Both the position numbers and the translations under genes were made by a program. The notes under the pieces were generated by a model that was not told the origin of the DNA, ran no database searches, and saw only the letters and a list, made by a program, of their open reading frames with translations. This document shows, one piece after another, positions 34,820 to 43,123 of a stretch of DNA of 64,000 bases (within the stretch, counting starts at the first letter, position 1; each line of letters starts with the position of its first letter). Where the stretch lies: assembly GCF_014930365.1 (NCBI RefSeq), contig NZ_JABXWI010000022.1, positions 1 to 64,000 on the forward strand. Reading direction: 5' to 3'. The stretch is from Streptomyces caniscabiei. Lineage in GTDB: Bacteria; Actinomycetota; Actinomycetes; Streptomycetales; Streptomycetaceae.

Positions 34820-34903
34820 GGGGTCCCTCCGGGGGTCGGCAGGGTGGGTGGGGGGTCGTGGGGGCGCGTTGTCGGGTGCGGGCGGGTGGGGCGGGTGGGG
34901 GTT

Positions 34904-34966
34904 CTCGCGCAGTTCCCCGCGCCCCTGAAAAGCCGGGGCTGCGCCCCGCGCTTTTCACCCCGCCCG
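34904..34966 (-). repeat. Dispersed intergenic repeat, copy 5, with hairpin
   Basis: The core ctcgcgcagttccccgcgcc plus cct (34904-34926) is followed by GAAAAG...CTTTTC pairing around GGGGCTGCGCCCC. It lies between the glycosylase gene and the rpiB stop and is well placed to terminate rpiB. Confidence 0.7.
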
Positions 34967-35011
34967 ACCGTCGCCCATCAAGCCGCACCCCCGAGTCACT
35001 GGGCGCCCGCG

Positions 35012-35497
35012 TCAGTCCTGCGGGTGGTGCGGCGGGATCGGGGGCAGGTCGCCCGTCGTCTCGTAGGACGCCAGCATGTCGATGCGGCGGATGTGGCGCT
35101 CGTCACCGGAGAACGGGGTGTTGAGGAAGGTCTCGACGAACTTCGTCGCGTCCTCCTGGGAGTGCATCCGGGCGCCGACGGCGACCACGTTCGCGTTGTT
35201 GTGCTCGCGTCCCAGCGCGGCGGTCTCGGCGCTCCACGCGAGGGCCGCGCGGACGCCGGCCACCTTGTTCGCGGCGATCTGCTCCCCGTTGCCGGAGCCG
35301 CCGATGACGATGCCGAGGGAGCCGGGGTCCGCGGCCGTACGCTCCGCCGCGCGGAGGCAGAACGGCGGGTAGTCGTCCTGGGCGTCGTAGATGTGGGGCC
35401 CGCAGTCGACGGGCTCGTGGCCGGCGGCCTTCAGCCACTCGACGAGGTGGTTCTTGAGTTCGTATCCGGCGTGATCCGAGCCGAGGTAGACGCGCAT
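35012..35497 (-). CDS. rpiB: Ribose-5-phosphate isomerase B
   Basis: This 161-residue protein starts MRVYLGSDHAGYELKNHL. It interconverts ribose-5-phosphate and ribulose-5-phosphate. It has the LacA/RpiB signature GSDHAGYELK, the GGSGNGEQIAANKV loop (the general base is Cys in some relatives; Ser here) and the C-terminal HIRRIDML. Its length is normal for RpiB. Confidence 0.94.
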   Translation of the reverse strand: MRVYLGSDHAGYELKNHLVEWLKAAGHEPVDCGPHIYDAQDDYPPFCLRAAERTAADPGSLGIVIGGSGNGEQIAANKVAGVRAALAWSAETAALGREHNNANVVAVGARMHSQEDATKFVETFLNTPFSGDERHIRRIDMLASYETTGDLPPIPPHHPQD

Positions 35498-35572
35498 GGT
35501 CCGAGTGTGACACGCGCGTTTCGGCGCGGCACGACGGGGTGTGGAGCCGGGAAACAGTGAGCTGAACCACGG

Positions 35573-35594
35573 AACCTCAAGTAAACCTCAAGTA
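35573..35594. promoter_or_regulatory. Tandem 11-bp direct repeat, MerR/SoxR-like half-sites
   Basis: AACCTCAAGTA occurs twice back to back. The CCTCAAGT core is the left arm of SoxR-type boxes, but here the second arm is direct and not inverted. It lies between the divergent rpiB and permease genes. Confidence 0.35.
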
Positions 35595-35774
35595 ACGATC
35601 TGGATTCAAAGGTTCAGGATTCCTTTCACCTCCGATTCACTGGACCGATCTTTACCGCAGCCCCTCCGGACCCCGGCTGTGCGCTCTCGTCTCCCGCTCT
35701 GACGAGAGTCGATCGGGGAGTCCCTGGGCAGACGCACGGAAGTCCCCACAACGGCGCAAAGGAAACCTCCCCCC

Positions 35775-37238
35775 ATGACCTCCCAGCCGACTCTGCCGAA
35801 TCAGGCAGACACACAAGGCTCCTCCTCTCCCCCCTCCCCCGGTCTGCACGCAGGCCTCAAGAACCGTCATCTGTCGATGATCGCCATCGGTGGTGTGATC
35901 GGCGCCGGTCTCTTCGTCGGGTCCAGCTCCGGCATCGCCACGGCCGGCCCCGGCATCCTGCTGTCGTACGCGCTCGTCGGCACGATGGTGGTGCTGGTGA
36001 TGCGGATGCTCGGTGAGATGTCCGCCGCCAACCCGACCTCGGGTTCGTTCTCCGCCCATGCCGACCGCGCGCTCGGCCGCTGGGCCGGCTTCTCCATCGG
36101 CTGGCTGTACTGGTTCTTCTGGGTCGTCGTGCTCGCGGTCGAGGCGACCGCGGGCGCGGTGATCCTGGAGGGCTGGATCCCCGCCGTGCCGCAGTGGGGC
36201 TGGGCCCTGATCGTGATGGTCGTGCTGACCGCCACGAACCTGGTGTCGGTCGGCTCCTACGGCGAGTTCGAGTTCTGGTTCGCCGGGATCAAGGTCGTCG
36301 CGATCGCCGCGTTCATCGTGGTGGGCGGGCTCGCGGTGTTCGGTGTGCTGCCCGGGGCCGAGACCGAGAAGGCCGGACTCGCCAACCTGACCGACCACGG
36401 CGGGTTCCTGCCCCACGGGGCCGGCGCGATCCTCATCGGCGTCCTGCTGGTCGTCTTCTCCTTCATGGGCAGCGAGATCGCCACGCTGGCCGCCGGCGAG
36501 ACGGAGAACCCGCAGAAGGCCGTCACGAAGTCCACCAACAGCATCATCTGGCGGATCGGTGTCTTCTACCTCGGTTCGATCTTCGTCGTGGTGACGCTGC
36601 TGCCGTGGAACGACCCGTCGATCAAGGAGAAGGGCTCCTACGTGGCCGCCCTGGACTCCCTCGGGATCGCGCACGCCGGGCAGATCATGAACTTCATCGT
36701 GCTGACCTCGGTGCTGTCCTGTCTCAACTCCGGTCTCTACACCGCGTCGCGGATGGCGTTCTCGCTGGGTACGCGTGGGGACGCGCCGCGCGCCTTCGGT
36801 CGTACGAACGCACGGGGTGTGCCGATGGCGGCCATCCTGTCCTCGGTGGTCTTCGGGTTCGTCGCGGTCGTCTTCAACTACTTCTTCCCCGAGGGTGTCT
36901 TCCTCTTCCTGGTCAACTCCTCCGGCGCGGTCGCCCTGTTCGTGTGGCTCGTCATCTGCTTCTCCCAGCTGCGCATGCGGCGGATCATCGAGCGGGAGAC
37001 ACCGGAGAAGCTCGTCGTGAAGATGTGGCTGTACCCGTATCTGACGTGGGCCACCATCGGCTTGATCCTCTTCGTCCTCGGCTACATGCTCACCGACACC
37101 GAGCACGGCAACCGCGAGATCCTGCTGCTGTCGCTGCTGGTCGCGGCGGTCGTCGTCGGCATCGCGCTGGTGAAGGAGAAGGTCGGTGGCGGGAAGTCCG
37201 CCGCCGAGTCCGCCGAGTCCGCCGACACGGTGCACTGA
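35775..37238 (+). CDS. Amino-acid permease (APC superfamily, AAT/GABA-type)
   Basis: This 487-residue protein starts at ATG 35775 behind AAAGGAAA. A polar N-terminus of about 30 residues leads to LKNRHLSMIAIGGVIGAGLF, the consensus first helix of AAT-type permeases. About twelve hydrophobic segments follow, including EFEFWFAGIKVVAI and LNSGLYTASRMAFSLG. It takes up amino acids or GABA-like substrates with protons. It is closely similar to the permease at 48969, so the two are paralogues. Confidence 0.92.
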   Translation: MTSQPTLPNQADTQGSSSPPSPGLHAGLKNRHLSMIAIGGVIGAGLFVGSSSGIATAGPGILLSYALVGTMVVLVMRMLGEMSAANPTSGSFSAHADRALGRWAGFSIGWLYWFFWVVVLAVEATAGAVILEGWIPAVPQWGWALIVMVVLTATNLVSVGSYGEFEFWFAGIKVVAIAAFIVVGGLAVFGVLPGAETEKAGLANLTDHGGFLPHGAGAILIGVLLVVFSFMGSEIATLAAGETENPQKAVTKSTNSIIWRIGVFYLGSIFVVVTLLPWNDPSIKEKGSYVAALDSLGIAHAGQIMNFIVLTSVLSCLNSGLYTASRMAFSLGTRGDAPRAFGRTNARGVPMAAILSSVVFGFVAVVFNYFFPEGVFLFLVNSSGAVALFVWLVICFSQLRMRRIIERETPEKLVVKMWLYPYLTWATIGLILFVLGYMLTDTEHGNREILLLSLLVAAVVVGIALVKEKVGGGKSAAESAESADTVH

Positions 37239-37259
37239 CCGACGCGCAGGTCCGGAAGA

Positions 37260-37298
37260 GGGGTCCGGTGGCGGTTCTTCCGCCGCCGGGCCCCCTTT
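37260..37298 (+). terminator. Permease terminator
   Basis: GGGGTCCGGTGGCGG (37260-37274) and CCGCCGCCGGGCCCC (37280-37294) form a long stem with minor mismatches, followed by CTTTG. Confidence 0.7.
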
Positions 37299-37494
37299 GC
37301 ATGCCCTGGAGGTCCACAGCGGGGTTGCCCGCTGTTCGCCGAGGAGCGTGCACGAGGGCGTTGTAGCTCGATCGTGTGATGGTCGGCTTGGGGGCTTGTG
37401 GCGTCATGGGCCGTTCGGGCCACGGTGAGCGTGCGATCTGGGACGCCGGGTGTGGTGTCGGCGTGCGGGGCCCCTGCTCCACCGGAGTGATGGT

Positions 37495-37662
37495 TCAGGG
37501 CCTCCCCGTCGCCTCTGGCCGCACTCGTACGGCCAGGTCGCGCAGGAAACTGGCCTCCCGGGACCGGACCACGTACAGGATGCGTGTCGCTGGCCCGGGG
37601 TCGAGTACGCCGGGGACCAGCTCGCCCAAGACCGTTCGGGGCGCGCGGCCGAGTGGGCTCAT
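37495..37662 (-). CDS. Possible 55-residue protein downstream of the kinase
   Basis: An open frame starts at ATG 37662, six bases after the kinase stop, and reads MSPLGRAPRTVLGELVPGVL and on to a TGA at 37495. Only a weak GCAGGG lies directly against the ATG. I recognise no family, and it may be chance. The rest of the 37299-37668 gap shows nothing else. Confidence 0.25.
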   Translation of the reverse strand: MSPLGRAPRTVLGELVPGVLDPGPATRILYVVRSREASFLRDLAVRVRPEATGRP

Positions 37663-37668
37663 CCCTGC

Positions 37669-39483
37669 TCAGTCCACAGGAACGGTGAAGCTCTCCTCGA
37701 CCTTCTCGTAGACCGGGAGGGCACGGTCCTCGATGTCGGGGTGGTACCAGGTGGTGAGCTGGTAGGACTTGCCGCCGGTGTTGAAGCCCAACGAGCGGAC
37801 GTGCCAGGGCAGTTCCTGGGCCATGACGGTGTACTCCCACACCACTGCCGGCTCACCGCGGAACTCGGTCTCCTCCAGGCGGATCCGCTGGTATCCCGGC
37901 CCCTCGCTGGTGCTCTTCTCCTTCTTCCGCCACTGCTCCAGCAGGTCGCCGCGGGCGAGGGAGGCCTTGCCGACGATCTCCTGCCGGGCGTCCGGCGAGG
38001 TGTAGTGCACCTCCGCGCCCGCGTGCACCTCCCGAGAGAAGCCGTCTGGCGGAACCCAGGCGAAGACACCGGCCTCCGTACGCGCACCCGGCGGGAGCTT
38101 CGGCGGACGGGAGGTGCCGGCGACGGTGGGCGTGGGGGACGGGCCGGCGGGCGAGGACGGCGACGACGCCTTGTCGTCCTTGTGCTTGTCCTTGTCGCCG
38201 GGCGAGCCGTTCATCGCCGGTACGACGACCGCGGCCACGACGGCGGTCACGGCCACGGCGGCGGCCGCGACGAGGCCGATACGGCGGTTGCGGCGCCGGG
38301 GGGGCACGGGGCTCGTGGGGTCGTCGGGCTTCGTGCGCCCGGACGGCACGGGCGAGCCCGGGAGTTCGCCGGGCGGCACGGGGGTGGGGGTGGGTTCAGG
38401 GGTGGGGTCGGGGCTCGGGGGTGGTTCCGGAGTGGGGTGGGGCGGGGTGCGGCGGAGGACGGGGGTGGTGGCTCGGTCGGGTGGTGGGGTCGATCGGGCG
38501 GTGGGGGTGGGGGCTCGTACGGGCGAGGGGGGCCGTGCCTCGGGGTGGGGGGTGATGGCGGTCGGCGGATGCGCGGTCGTGGCCGGTGGCGTCGGCCGCT
38601 CGGCGGTGGGCCGCCCTTCCCCGGTGTCCGGCGGGGCCGGGGGTGCGGTGACGGCGCGCAGTGCCTCGGTGAGGCGGGGCAGGGTGGGGCGGGCCTCGGG
38701 GTCCTTGTCGAGCAGGGCGGCCAGCAGGTGCTGGAGGGGGCCCGCGGCCGCGGGGAGTTCGGGCGCCTCGTAGAGGACGGCGTGGAGGGTGGCGAGGGTG
38801 GTGGAGCGGGCGAAGGGCGAGCGGCCGCCGAGGGCCGCGCAGAGCGTGGCGCCCAGGGACCAGAGGTCGGAGGGCGGGCCCTGGGGGCGGCCGGTGACCC
38901 GCTCGGGGGCCATGTAGTCGGGGGAGCCGACGAGCATGCCGGCCATGGTGAGGGCCTCGGCGTTCTGGATGGCGGCGATGCCGAAGTCGGTGAGGACGGC
39001 CCGGTGGGTCCCCTTGCGCCTGATGAGGACGTTGGCGGGTTTGATGTCGCGGTGCAGGACGCCCTGGGCGTGCACCTGGCCCAGGGCGTCGACGAGTTCG
39101 AGGCCGATCCGCGCCGTGTCGTGCGCGTCGAGGGGGCCGTCCTCCGCCAACAGCCGTTCCAGGGAACGGCCGTCGACCAGTTCCATGACGATCCAGAGCC
39201 GTTCGCCCGCGTCGACGACGTCGTGGACGCGCACGACGCCGGGGTGGTCGATCCGGGCCGTGGCCCTGGCCTCGCGCAGGGTTCGCTCGCGTCGGGTGCG
39301 GCTGTCCTCCGGGTCGTGACCGTCGATACGCATTTCCTTGACGGCGATCTGCCGGTCGAGCATTTCGTCGGTGGCCCGCCAGACCCGCCCCATTCCGCCC
39401 TGGCCGATGCTTTCGACCAGCCGATAACGGTCGGCCACGACAAGACCCGGAACACCGCCCCGTGTTATTTCCGGCACCCCCAT
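37669..39483 (-). CDS. Transmembrane serine/threonine protein kinase
   Basis: This 604-residue protein starts at ATG 39483 behind AAGGGGGG; the upstream frame to 39618 is not kinase-like. The Hanks-type kinase domain covers residues 18-275, with G-loop GQGGMGRV (27-34), K49, HRDIKPAN (D146), DFG (166-168) and the PDYMAPE activation segment. A Pro/Thr-rich linker follows (about 280-395), then one membrane helix (402-424) and an outer domain of about 180 residues (after SSPSSPAGPSPTPTVAG) of unknown ligand. It is divergent from the LPQTG surface protein, 183 bp apart. Confidence 0.93.
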   Translation of the reverse strand: MGVPEITRGGVPGLVVADRYRLVESIGQGGMGRVWRATDEMLDRQIAVKEMRIDGHDPEDSRTRRERTLREARATARIDHPGVVRVHDVVDAGERLWIVMELVDGRSLERLLAEDGPLDAHDTARIGLELVDALGQVHAQGVLHRDIKPANVLIRRKGTHRAVLTDFGIAAIQNAEALTMAGMLVGSPDYMAPERVTGRPQGPPSDLWSLGATLCAALGGRSPFARSTTLATLHAVLYEAPELPAAAGPLQHLLAALLDKDPEARPTLPRLTEALRAVTAPPAPPDTGEGRPTAERPTPPATTAHPPTAITPHPEARPPSPVRAPTPTARSTPPPDRATTPVLRRTPPHPTPEPPPSPDPTPEPTPTPVPPGELPGSPVPSGRTKPDDPTSPVPPRRRNRRIGLVAAAAVAVTAVVAAVVVPAMNGSPGDKDKHKDDKASSPSSPAGPSPTPTVAGTSRPPKLPPGARTEAGVFAWVPPDGFSREVHAGAEVHYTSPDARQEIVGKASLARGDLLEQWRKKEKSTSEGPGYQRIRLEETEFRGEPAVVWEYTVMAQELPWHVRSLGFNTGGKSYQLTTWYHPDIEDRALPVYEKVEESFTVPVD

Positions 39484-39666
39484 GCCCCCCTTCGGTAACC
39501 CTTCGACAGCCCTTCCACAACTGACCGCACGCGCCACACAAGAACCACATCGTCGCGCATTGGTCACACTTCGTGCCGCACCAGCATAGTGCGGAGAAAT
39601 CTTGTGGTACCTCTTCATAGGCCGTGAATTCAGGCACGGTCAGGGGGACTTCGAGGGGGAGGGAAC

Positions 39667-40437
39667 ATGAGTTCTCATCGTAGGGCTGCCATCGCCGGAT
39701 CGCTGCTCACCGCGTCGTTCACGTCGGTGATGATCCTCGGCTTCACGGCCTCGGCGGACGACGAGGGGGGATTGAGCAATCATGGCGGAAAGGCCGTGGA
39801 CGCGGCACCGGCGGACGTAAAGCTCTCGACGCTGCTGTCCAAGGAGATCAAAGTCGACAACAAGTCCGGGGAAACGGATATCACCGGTGTCGTGAAGAAC
39901 GAGGGAAGCAAGGCGAGTGGGGAAATCCGATTGCTCGTGGTCGGTTTCGACGGCCTGACGGTCAAGAACGTCGAGGGCTGTTCGGCGATTCCGAAGGGAG
40001 ATCTTCCCGACGGCTCGAACAGCGGTTTCGCGTGTGCGATCGACGACCTGGCGGCCGGAAAGTCGAAGACCTTCGCGATCGACGCCACGTACGACCTGGG
40101 CGAGCAGGGCAAGATCTGTCTGCCGGTGCAGAACGCCGACGGTTCGAAGACGTACTGGCAGCAGGGTCCCGTCCCGTTCGGCACGACCAACCAGGCACCG
40201 AACGAGCCCGCGACCCCGCTGCTCCTCGGCACCGACAACAGCCCGGTCACCCCCGGCGGCGGTGACGGCGACGGCGGCGGCAGTGGTGGGGGCGGTAAGG
40301 ACGGGAAGCCGGACGAGCTGCCGCAGACCGGTCCGGCCGACCGTGTCCTGCCGCTCGGGATGGCGGGCGCCGCGCTGATCTCCGCCGGCGCCGCGGGCCT
40401 GTGGTGGAACGAGCGGCGGGCCCGCCGGGAGTCCTGA
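39667..40437 (+). CDS. Cell-wall surface protein with LPQTG sorting signal
   Basis: This 256-residue protein has a signal peptide (about 1-31, SSHRRAAIAGSLLTASF onward). The outer domain of about 150 residues (VKLSTLLSKEIKVDNKSGET) has three Cys and looks like an Ig-like or beta-sandwich fold. A flexible Gly/Asp linker follows, then the C-terminal LPQTG at residues 218-222, a hydrophobic helix and the basic tail RRARRES. A sortase would link the Thr to the wall. The start has GAGGGGGAGGGAAC upstream. The ligand is unknown. Confidence 0.88.
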   Translation: MSSHRRAAIAGSLLTASFTSVMILGFTASADDEGGLSNHGGKAVDAAPADVKLSTLLSKEIKVDNKSGETDITGVVKNEGSKASGEIRLLVVGFDGLTVKNVEGCSAIPKGDLPDGSNSGFACAIDDLAAGKSKTFAIDATYDLGEQGKICLPVQNADGSKTYWQQGPVPFGTTNQAPNEPATPLLLGTDNSPVTPGGGDGDGGGSGGGGKDGKPDELPQTGPADRVLPLGMAGAALISAGAAGLWWNERRARRES

Positions 40438-40459
40438 CCGGGACGGCCGAAGCCCGGCA

Positions 40460-40494
40460 GCCTGAACGCCTGAACGCCTGAACGCCTGAACGCC
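40460..40494. repeat. Octamer microsatellite
   Basis: Four perfect copies of GCCTGAAC in tandem plus GCC lie between the convergent surface-protein and bioY genes. Confidence 0.9.
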
Positions 40495-40543
40495 GAAGAG
40501 GCTCGCCCTGGTGCGGTCGGTGTACGACCCGGCGAACCTCTTC
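40495..40543. terminator. Hairpin between convergent genes
   Basis: GAAGAGGCTCGCC (40495-40507) pairs with GGCGAACCTCTTC (40531-40543), with a two-base mismatch and a 23-base loop. It can terminate both the surface-protein gene and bioY. Confidence 0.6.
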
Positions 40544-40602
40544 TGTGGCGTCGCGGTGCCATCGGCGGGCGGGGCCCGCTCAGCGGCGCCGCGTCGACGG
40601 CG

Positions 40603-41187
40603 TCACTTCTTCAGCAGCCTCCACGCCGTCGGCAGCAGCCCCATGGCCAGCACGACCTTGATGGCGTCGCCGATCAGGAAGGGGGTGAGGCCGAGCGCGA
40701 CGGCGGAGGTGAGGCTGATGTCGGCGGTGGCCGCGAGGTACGGGACACCGACGGCGTAGATGATCGCCTCGCCGACGAGCATCGTGCCGGCCGTCCGCAG
40801 TGTGGAGCGGTCGCCGCCCCGACGGGCCAGGGCGCCCACGGCGGCGACCGCCAGGATCATGCCGAGGATGTAACCGAAGGAGACGCCGACGCCGGACGTG
40901 CCGTTGGCGAACCACGGCAGGCCGACCAGGCCGGCCAGCGCGTAGAGGGCGAGGGAGGCGACACCGCGGCCCGCGCCGAGGGTGGTGCCGACGAGCAGGG
41001 CCGCGAAGGTCTGGCCGGTGACCGGGACCGGCGAGCCCGGCACAGGCACCGCGATCTGGGCGGCGATTCCGGTGAGCACGGCACCGCCCACCACGAGCGC
41101 GATGTCGCGGGCGCGGACGCCGGAGAAGGGCAGACGGTCGGCGAGGACCTCGCCGGGACGGACTGACGTGGCGGCGGCGGTGCTCAT
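40603..41187 (-). CDS. bioY: Biotin transporter BioY (S component)
   Basis: This protein of about 194 residues starts at ATG 41187 (MSTAAATSVRPGEVLADRLP); an in-frame ATG at 41226 is less likely. About six hydrophobic segments are present, with BioY family signatures QIAVPVPGSPVPVTGQTFAALL and ASLALYALAGLVGLPWFANG. It binds biotin as the substrate-specific part of an ECF transporter or alone. No ecfA/ecfT genes are adjacent, so it would use a shared energising module or act alone (family knowledge). Confidence 0.92.
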   Translation of the reverse strand: MSTAAATSVRPGEVLADRLPFSGVRARDIALVVGGAVLTGIAAQIAVPVPGSPVPVTGQTFAALLVGTTLGAGRGVASLALYALAGLVGLPWFANGTSGVGVSFGYILGMILAVAAVGALARRGGDRSTLRTAGTMLVGEAIIYAVGVPYLAATADISLTSAVALGLTPFLIGDAIKVVLAMGLLPTAWRLLKK

Positions 41188-41481
41188 GTTCGGGCTCACT
41201 CCGGCGGGTGACGGGGGCGGGGACACGGTGACGCTATCCCAGGCGACTTGTGCCGGACATCATCAGCGCTCGACAAACGGCGGAAGGACGGCATGGTGGG
41301 CTTCACACAAAGGATGCTGGTTACACCCGGTACGACGTGACTCCAGTCACTGAGGTGGAGCGGCTTGGGCCCTGACGGGGCGTCGCCTCGCTTCTGTAGG
41401 GTTTCACCAATCGGGTCGACGGGGTGGACAGGCGCCGTCTCGCCCGTCGGTCGCCGTCTGGGCAGCGGTGGGCCGTTTTGC

Positions 41482-41487
41482 TAGCTT
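41482..41487 (+). promoter_or_regulatory. Candidate -10 box of leaderless leader-peptide transcript
   Basis: TAGCTT ends 7 bp before the ATG of the leader peptide at 41495, so transcription would start at or within a base of the ATG. No ribosome-binding site precedes that ATG. Confidence 0.4.
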
Positions 41488-41494
41488 CGAACGC

Positions 41495-41581
41495 ATGGTT
41501 GCTCAGGCCCGGTACTTCTCGTCGCGTCGCTACGTCGACCTGCGACGCGTGGGCGCGGCCACCTGTCGCCGACCCGGGTGA
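41495..41581 (+). CDS. Leader peptide of the actinobacterial RRYVDLRRV type
   Basis: This is a 28-residue open frame with core SSRRYVDLRRVGAATCRR, ending PG-stop. It matches the short actinobacterial putative leader peptides (R-x-VDL-x-RV-x-x-x-x-C) that precede sulfur-related genes. There is no ribosome-binding site, and a TAGCTT -10 box makes a leaderless mRNA likely. The single Cys and Arg-rich codons near the end could couple ribosome progress to expression of the ROK gene 67 bp downstream. The frame is seen directly; the regulatory role is inferred. Confidence 0.7.
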   Translation: MVAQARYFSSRRYVDLRRVGAATCRRPG

Positions 41582-41648
41582 GGCGGCTCCGGCCTGCCCC
41601 GCCCTCCGTGAGGCGCAGTGTCGGACCCGTTCCCGAGGATGAAACGCC

Positions 41649-42998
41649 ATGCCGCGTGCCGCGACAGCACCCACCACCCTTCACGCTCCCCATCGCCCCG
41701 CTCCCCCGGCTTCCCCCGCTCTCCCGCATCCCCCGACTCCCGCTTCTCCGGCCGTCTTCCGGGCTGCTCCCCGGCCGGTCTCCGCTGCCACCGCTTCCAC
41801 CGCCGGGTCTCCCGTTCCGCGTGCCGCCGACAGCGACCGGAGGCGGACCAGTGCCAGCGTGGTCCTGCGGTCCGTGCTGGAGCACGGGCCCGTGGCGCGC
41901 AGCGTCATCGCCCGTGTGACCGGGCTGTCGCCGGCCTCGGTGACCGACTACTGCGCCCGGTTCACCGGGCTCGGTCTCGTCCGTGAGGCCGAGCCTCCCC
42001 GGCGCTCCAAGGGCGCGGGTCGCCCTCATGTGCCCCTCGACCTGGACGACTCGCGTTTCGTGGTGGGCGGGGTGCACGTCGCCGTCCCCTACACGACGGT
42101 CGCCCTGCTCGACCTGCGCGGACGGGTGCTGGTGGAGCGCCGGTCGAAGCACACGTCCACCGAGCCCGGCCCGGTCCTGGCGCGGGCCGCCGACGAACTC
42201 CGGGCCCTGCTGGACGCGATGCCGGACCGCCGGGCCCTGTCCGTCGGCTTCGCGGCCGGCGGCTGGGTGGACCGGGAGACGGGGACCGTCGTCGAGCATC
42301 CGCTGCTGGGCTGGCGGGAGGTGCCGGTACGGGAGACGCTCGGCGCCCTGACCGGGCTGCCGGTCCAGGTGGACGGGCACGCACGGGCGCTGGTGGGTGC
42401 CGAGCAGTTGTTCGGGCGGGCGCGGGGCAGCCGGAGCGTGCTGCATCTGTTCGTCGGCAACATGGTCGACGCGGCGTTCGCGACCAACGACGAGGTGCAC
42501 CACGGGCCGCGCTCGCAGGCTGGGTCCATCGCCCATCTGCCGTTGCCCGGCGGCACCGAGCCCTGCGACTGCGGGCGGGTCGGTTGCCTCCAGGTCGAGT
42601 TGAGCGAGCGGACCCTGTGCCGGCGGGCCCGGGACGCCGGGGTCGTCGAGGGGGCGAACCCGATGCGGGTGCTGGCCGCCGCGGCGGACGGCGACGCGAT
42701 CGCCGTACGGCTGCTGGTGGAGCGGGCCCGGATGGTGGGGCGGGCGGCGGAGTTGCTGCTCGACGTGCTGAACCCGGAGACCGTGGTCGTCACCGAGATC
42801 GGGGTGATCGGCCGGGCGGACTGTCTCGCCGCGCTGCACGAGGCGGTCGGGGCGGGCCGGGCGGCGGCCGTCGGGCCGACGAGTTTCCCGGATTCCGTGC
42901 TCGCCACGGCGGGCGGGGCGGTGGCTCTGGACGTGCTGTTCCGGGATCCGCTGGGGGCACTGGAACGTCTGGAGCTCGCCTCGGCCGAAGCCGGTTAA
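41649..42998 (+). CDS. ROK family transcriptional regulator
   Basis: This 449-residue protein starts at ATG 41649 behind GAGGATG. Residues 1-65 are an extra Pro/Ala/Ser/His-rich stretch not usual for the family. The winged-helix domain follows (about 68-125, SVVLRSVLEHGPVARSVIAR, TGLSPASVTDYCARF), and then the ROK sugar-kinase-like domain. The zinc site is visible in CDCGRVGCLQ. ROK regulators usually bind sugars or sugar phosphates. Here the gene heads an organosulfur transport cluster, so its effector is unclear. The extension is coded by strikingly C-rich, G-poor DNA. Confidence 0.9.
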   Translation: MPRAATAPTTLHAPHRPAPPASPALPHPPTPASPAVFRAAPRPVSAATASTAGSPVPRAADSDRRRTSASVVLRSVLEHGPVARSVIARVTGLSPASVTDYCARFTGLGLVREAEPPRRSKGAGRPHVPLDLDDSRFVVGGVHVAVPYTTVALLDLRGRVLVERRSKHTSTEPGPVLARAADELRALLDAMPDRRALSVGFAAGGWVDRETGTVVEHPLLGWREVPVRETLGALTGLPVQVDGHARALVGAEQLFGRARGSRSVLHLFVGNMVDAAFATNDEVHHGPRSQAGSIAHLPLPGGTEPCDCGRVGCLQVELSERTLCRRARDAGVVEGANPMRVLAAAADGDAIAVRLLVERARMVGRAAELLLDVLNPETVVVTEIGVIGRADCLAALHEAVGAGRAAAVGPTSFPDSVLATAGGAVALDVLFRDPLGALERLELASAEAG

Positions 42999-43015
42999 TT
43001 CAGAAACTCCGAATG

Positions 43016-43045
43016 TTGACAGGCCTTGCCGAAGACCGGGAACAT
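43016..43045 (+). promoter_or_regulatory. Candidate promoter before the Cys-rich leader peptide
   Basis: TTGACA (43016-43021) is followed after 18 bp by GAACAT (43040-43045). Transcription would start near the ATG at 43053, so this mRNA may also be leaderless. The -10 box is poor. Confidence 0.35.
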
Positions 43046-43052
43046 CGTATCC

Positions 43053-43088
43053 ATGCTGCTCACGAGTTGTCGCACCCTCTGTTGCTGA
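43053..43088 (+). CDS. Cys-rich leader peptide MLLTSCRTLCC
   Basis: This is an 11-residue frame with three Cys codons, the last two adjacent and directly before TGA. No ribosome-binding site is present and a TTGACA-type promoter sits at leaderless spacing. Twelve bases after the stop, a 9-bp hairpin begins at 43101, and a C/U-rich, G-poor stretch of about 125 bp runs to the next start. The arrangement resembles the polycysteine leaderless short frames known in mycobacteria as cysteine-responsive attenuators. The frame is short enough to occur by chance, but the context is favourable. Confidence 0.55.
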   Translation: MLLTSCRTLCC

Positions 43089-43100
43089 CCCGTTGACGTC

Positions 43101-43123
43101 CCGGAGTGCCCACCGCACTCCGG
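43101..43123 (+). promoter_or_regulatory. Hairpin after the Cys-rich leader
   Basis: CCGGAGTGC (43101-43109) and GCACTCCGG (43115-43123) form a perfect 9-bp stem with a CCACC loop. No U-run follows. The downstream C-rich leader (to 43251) would suit Rho, not intrinsic termination. Confidence 0.5.
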
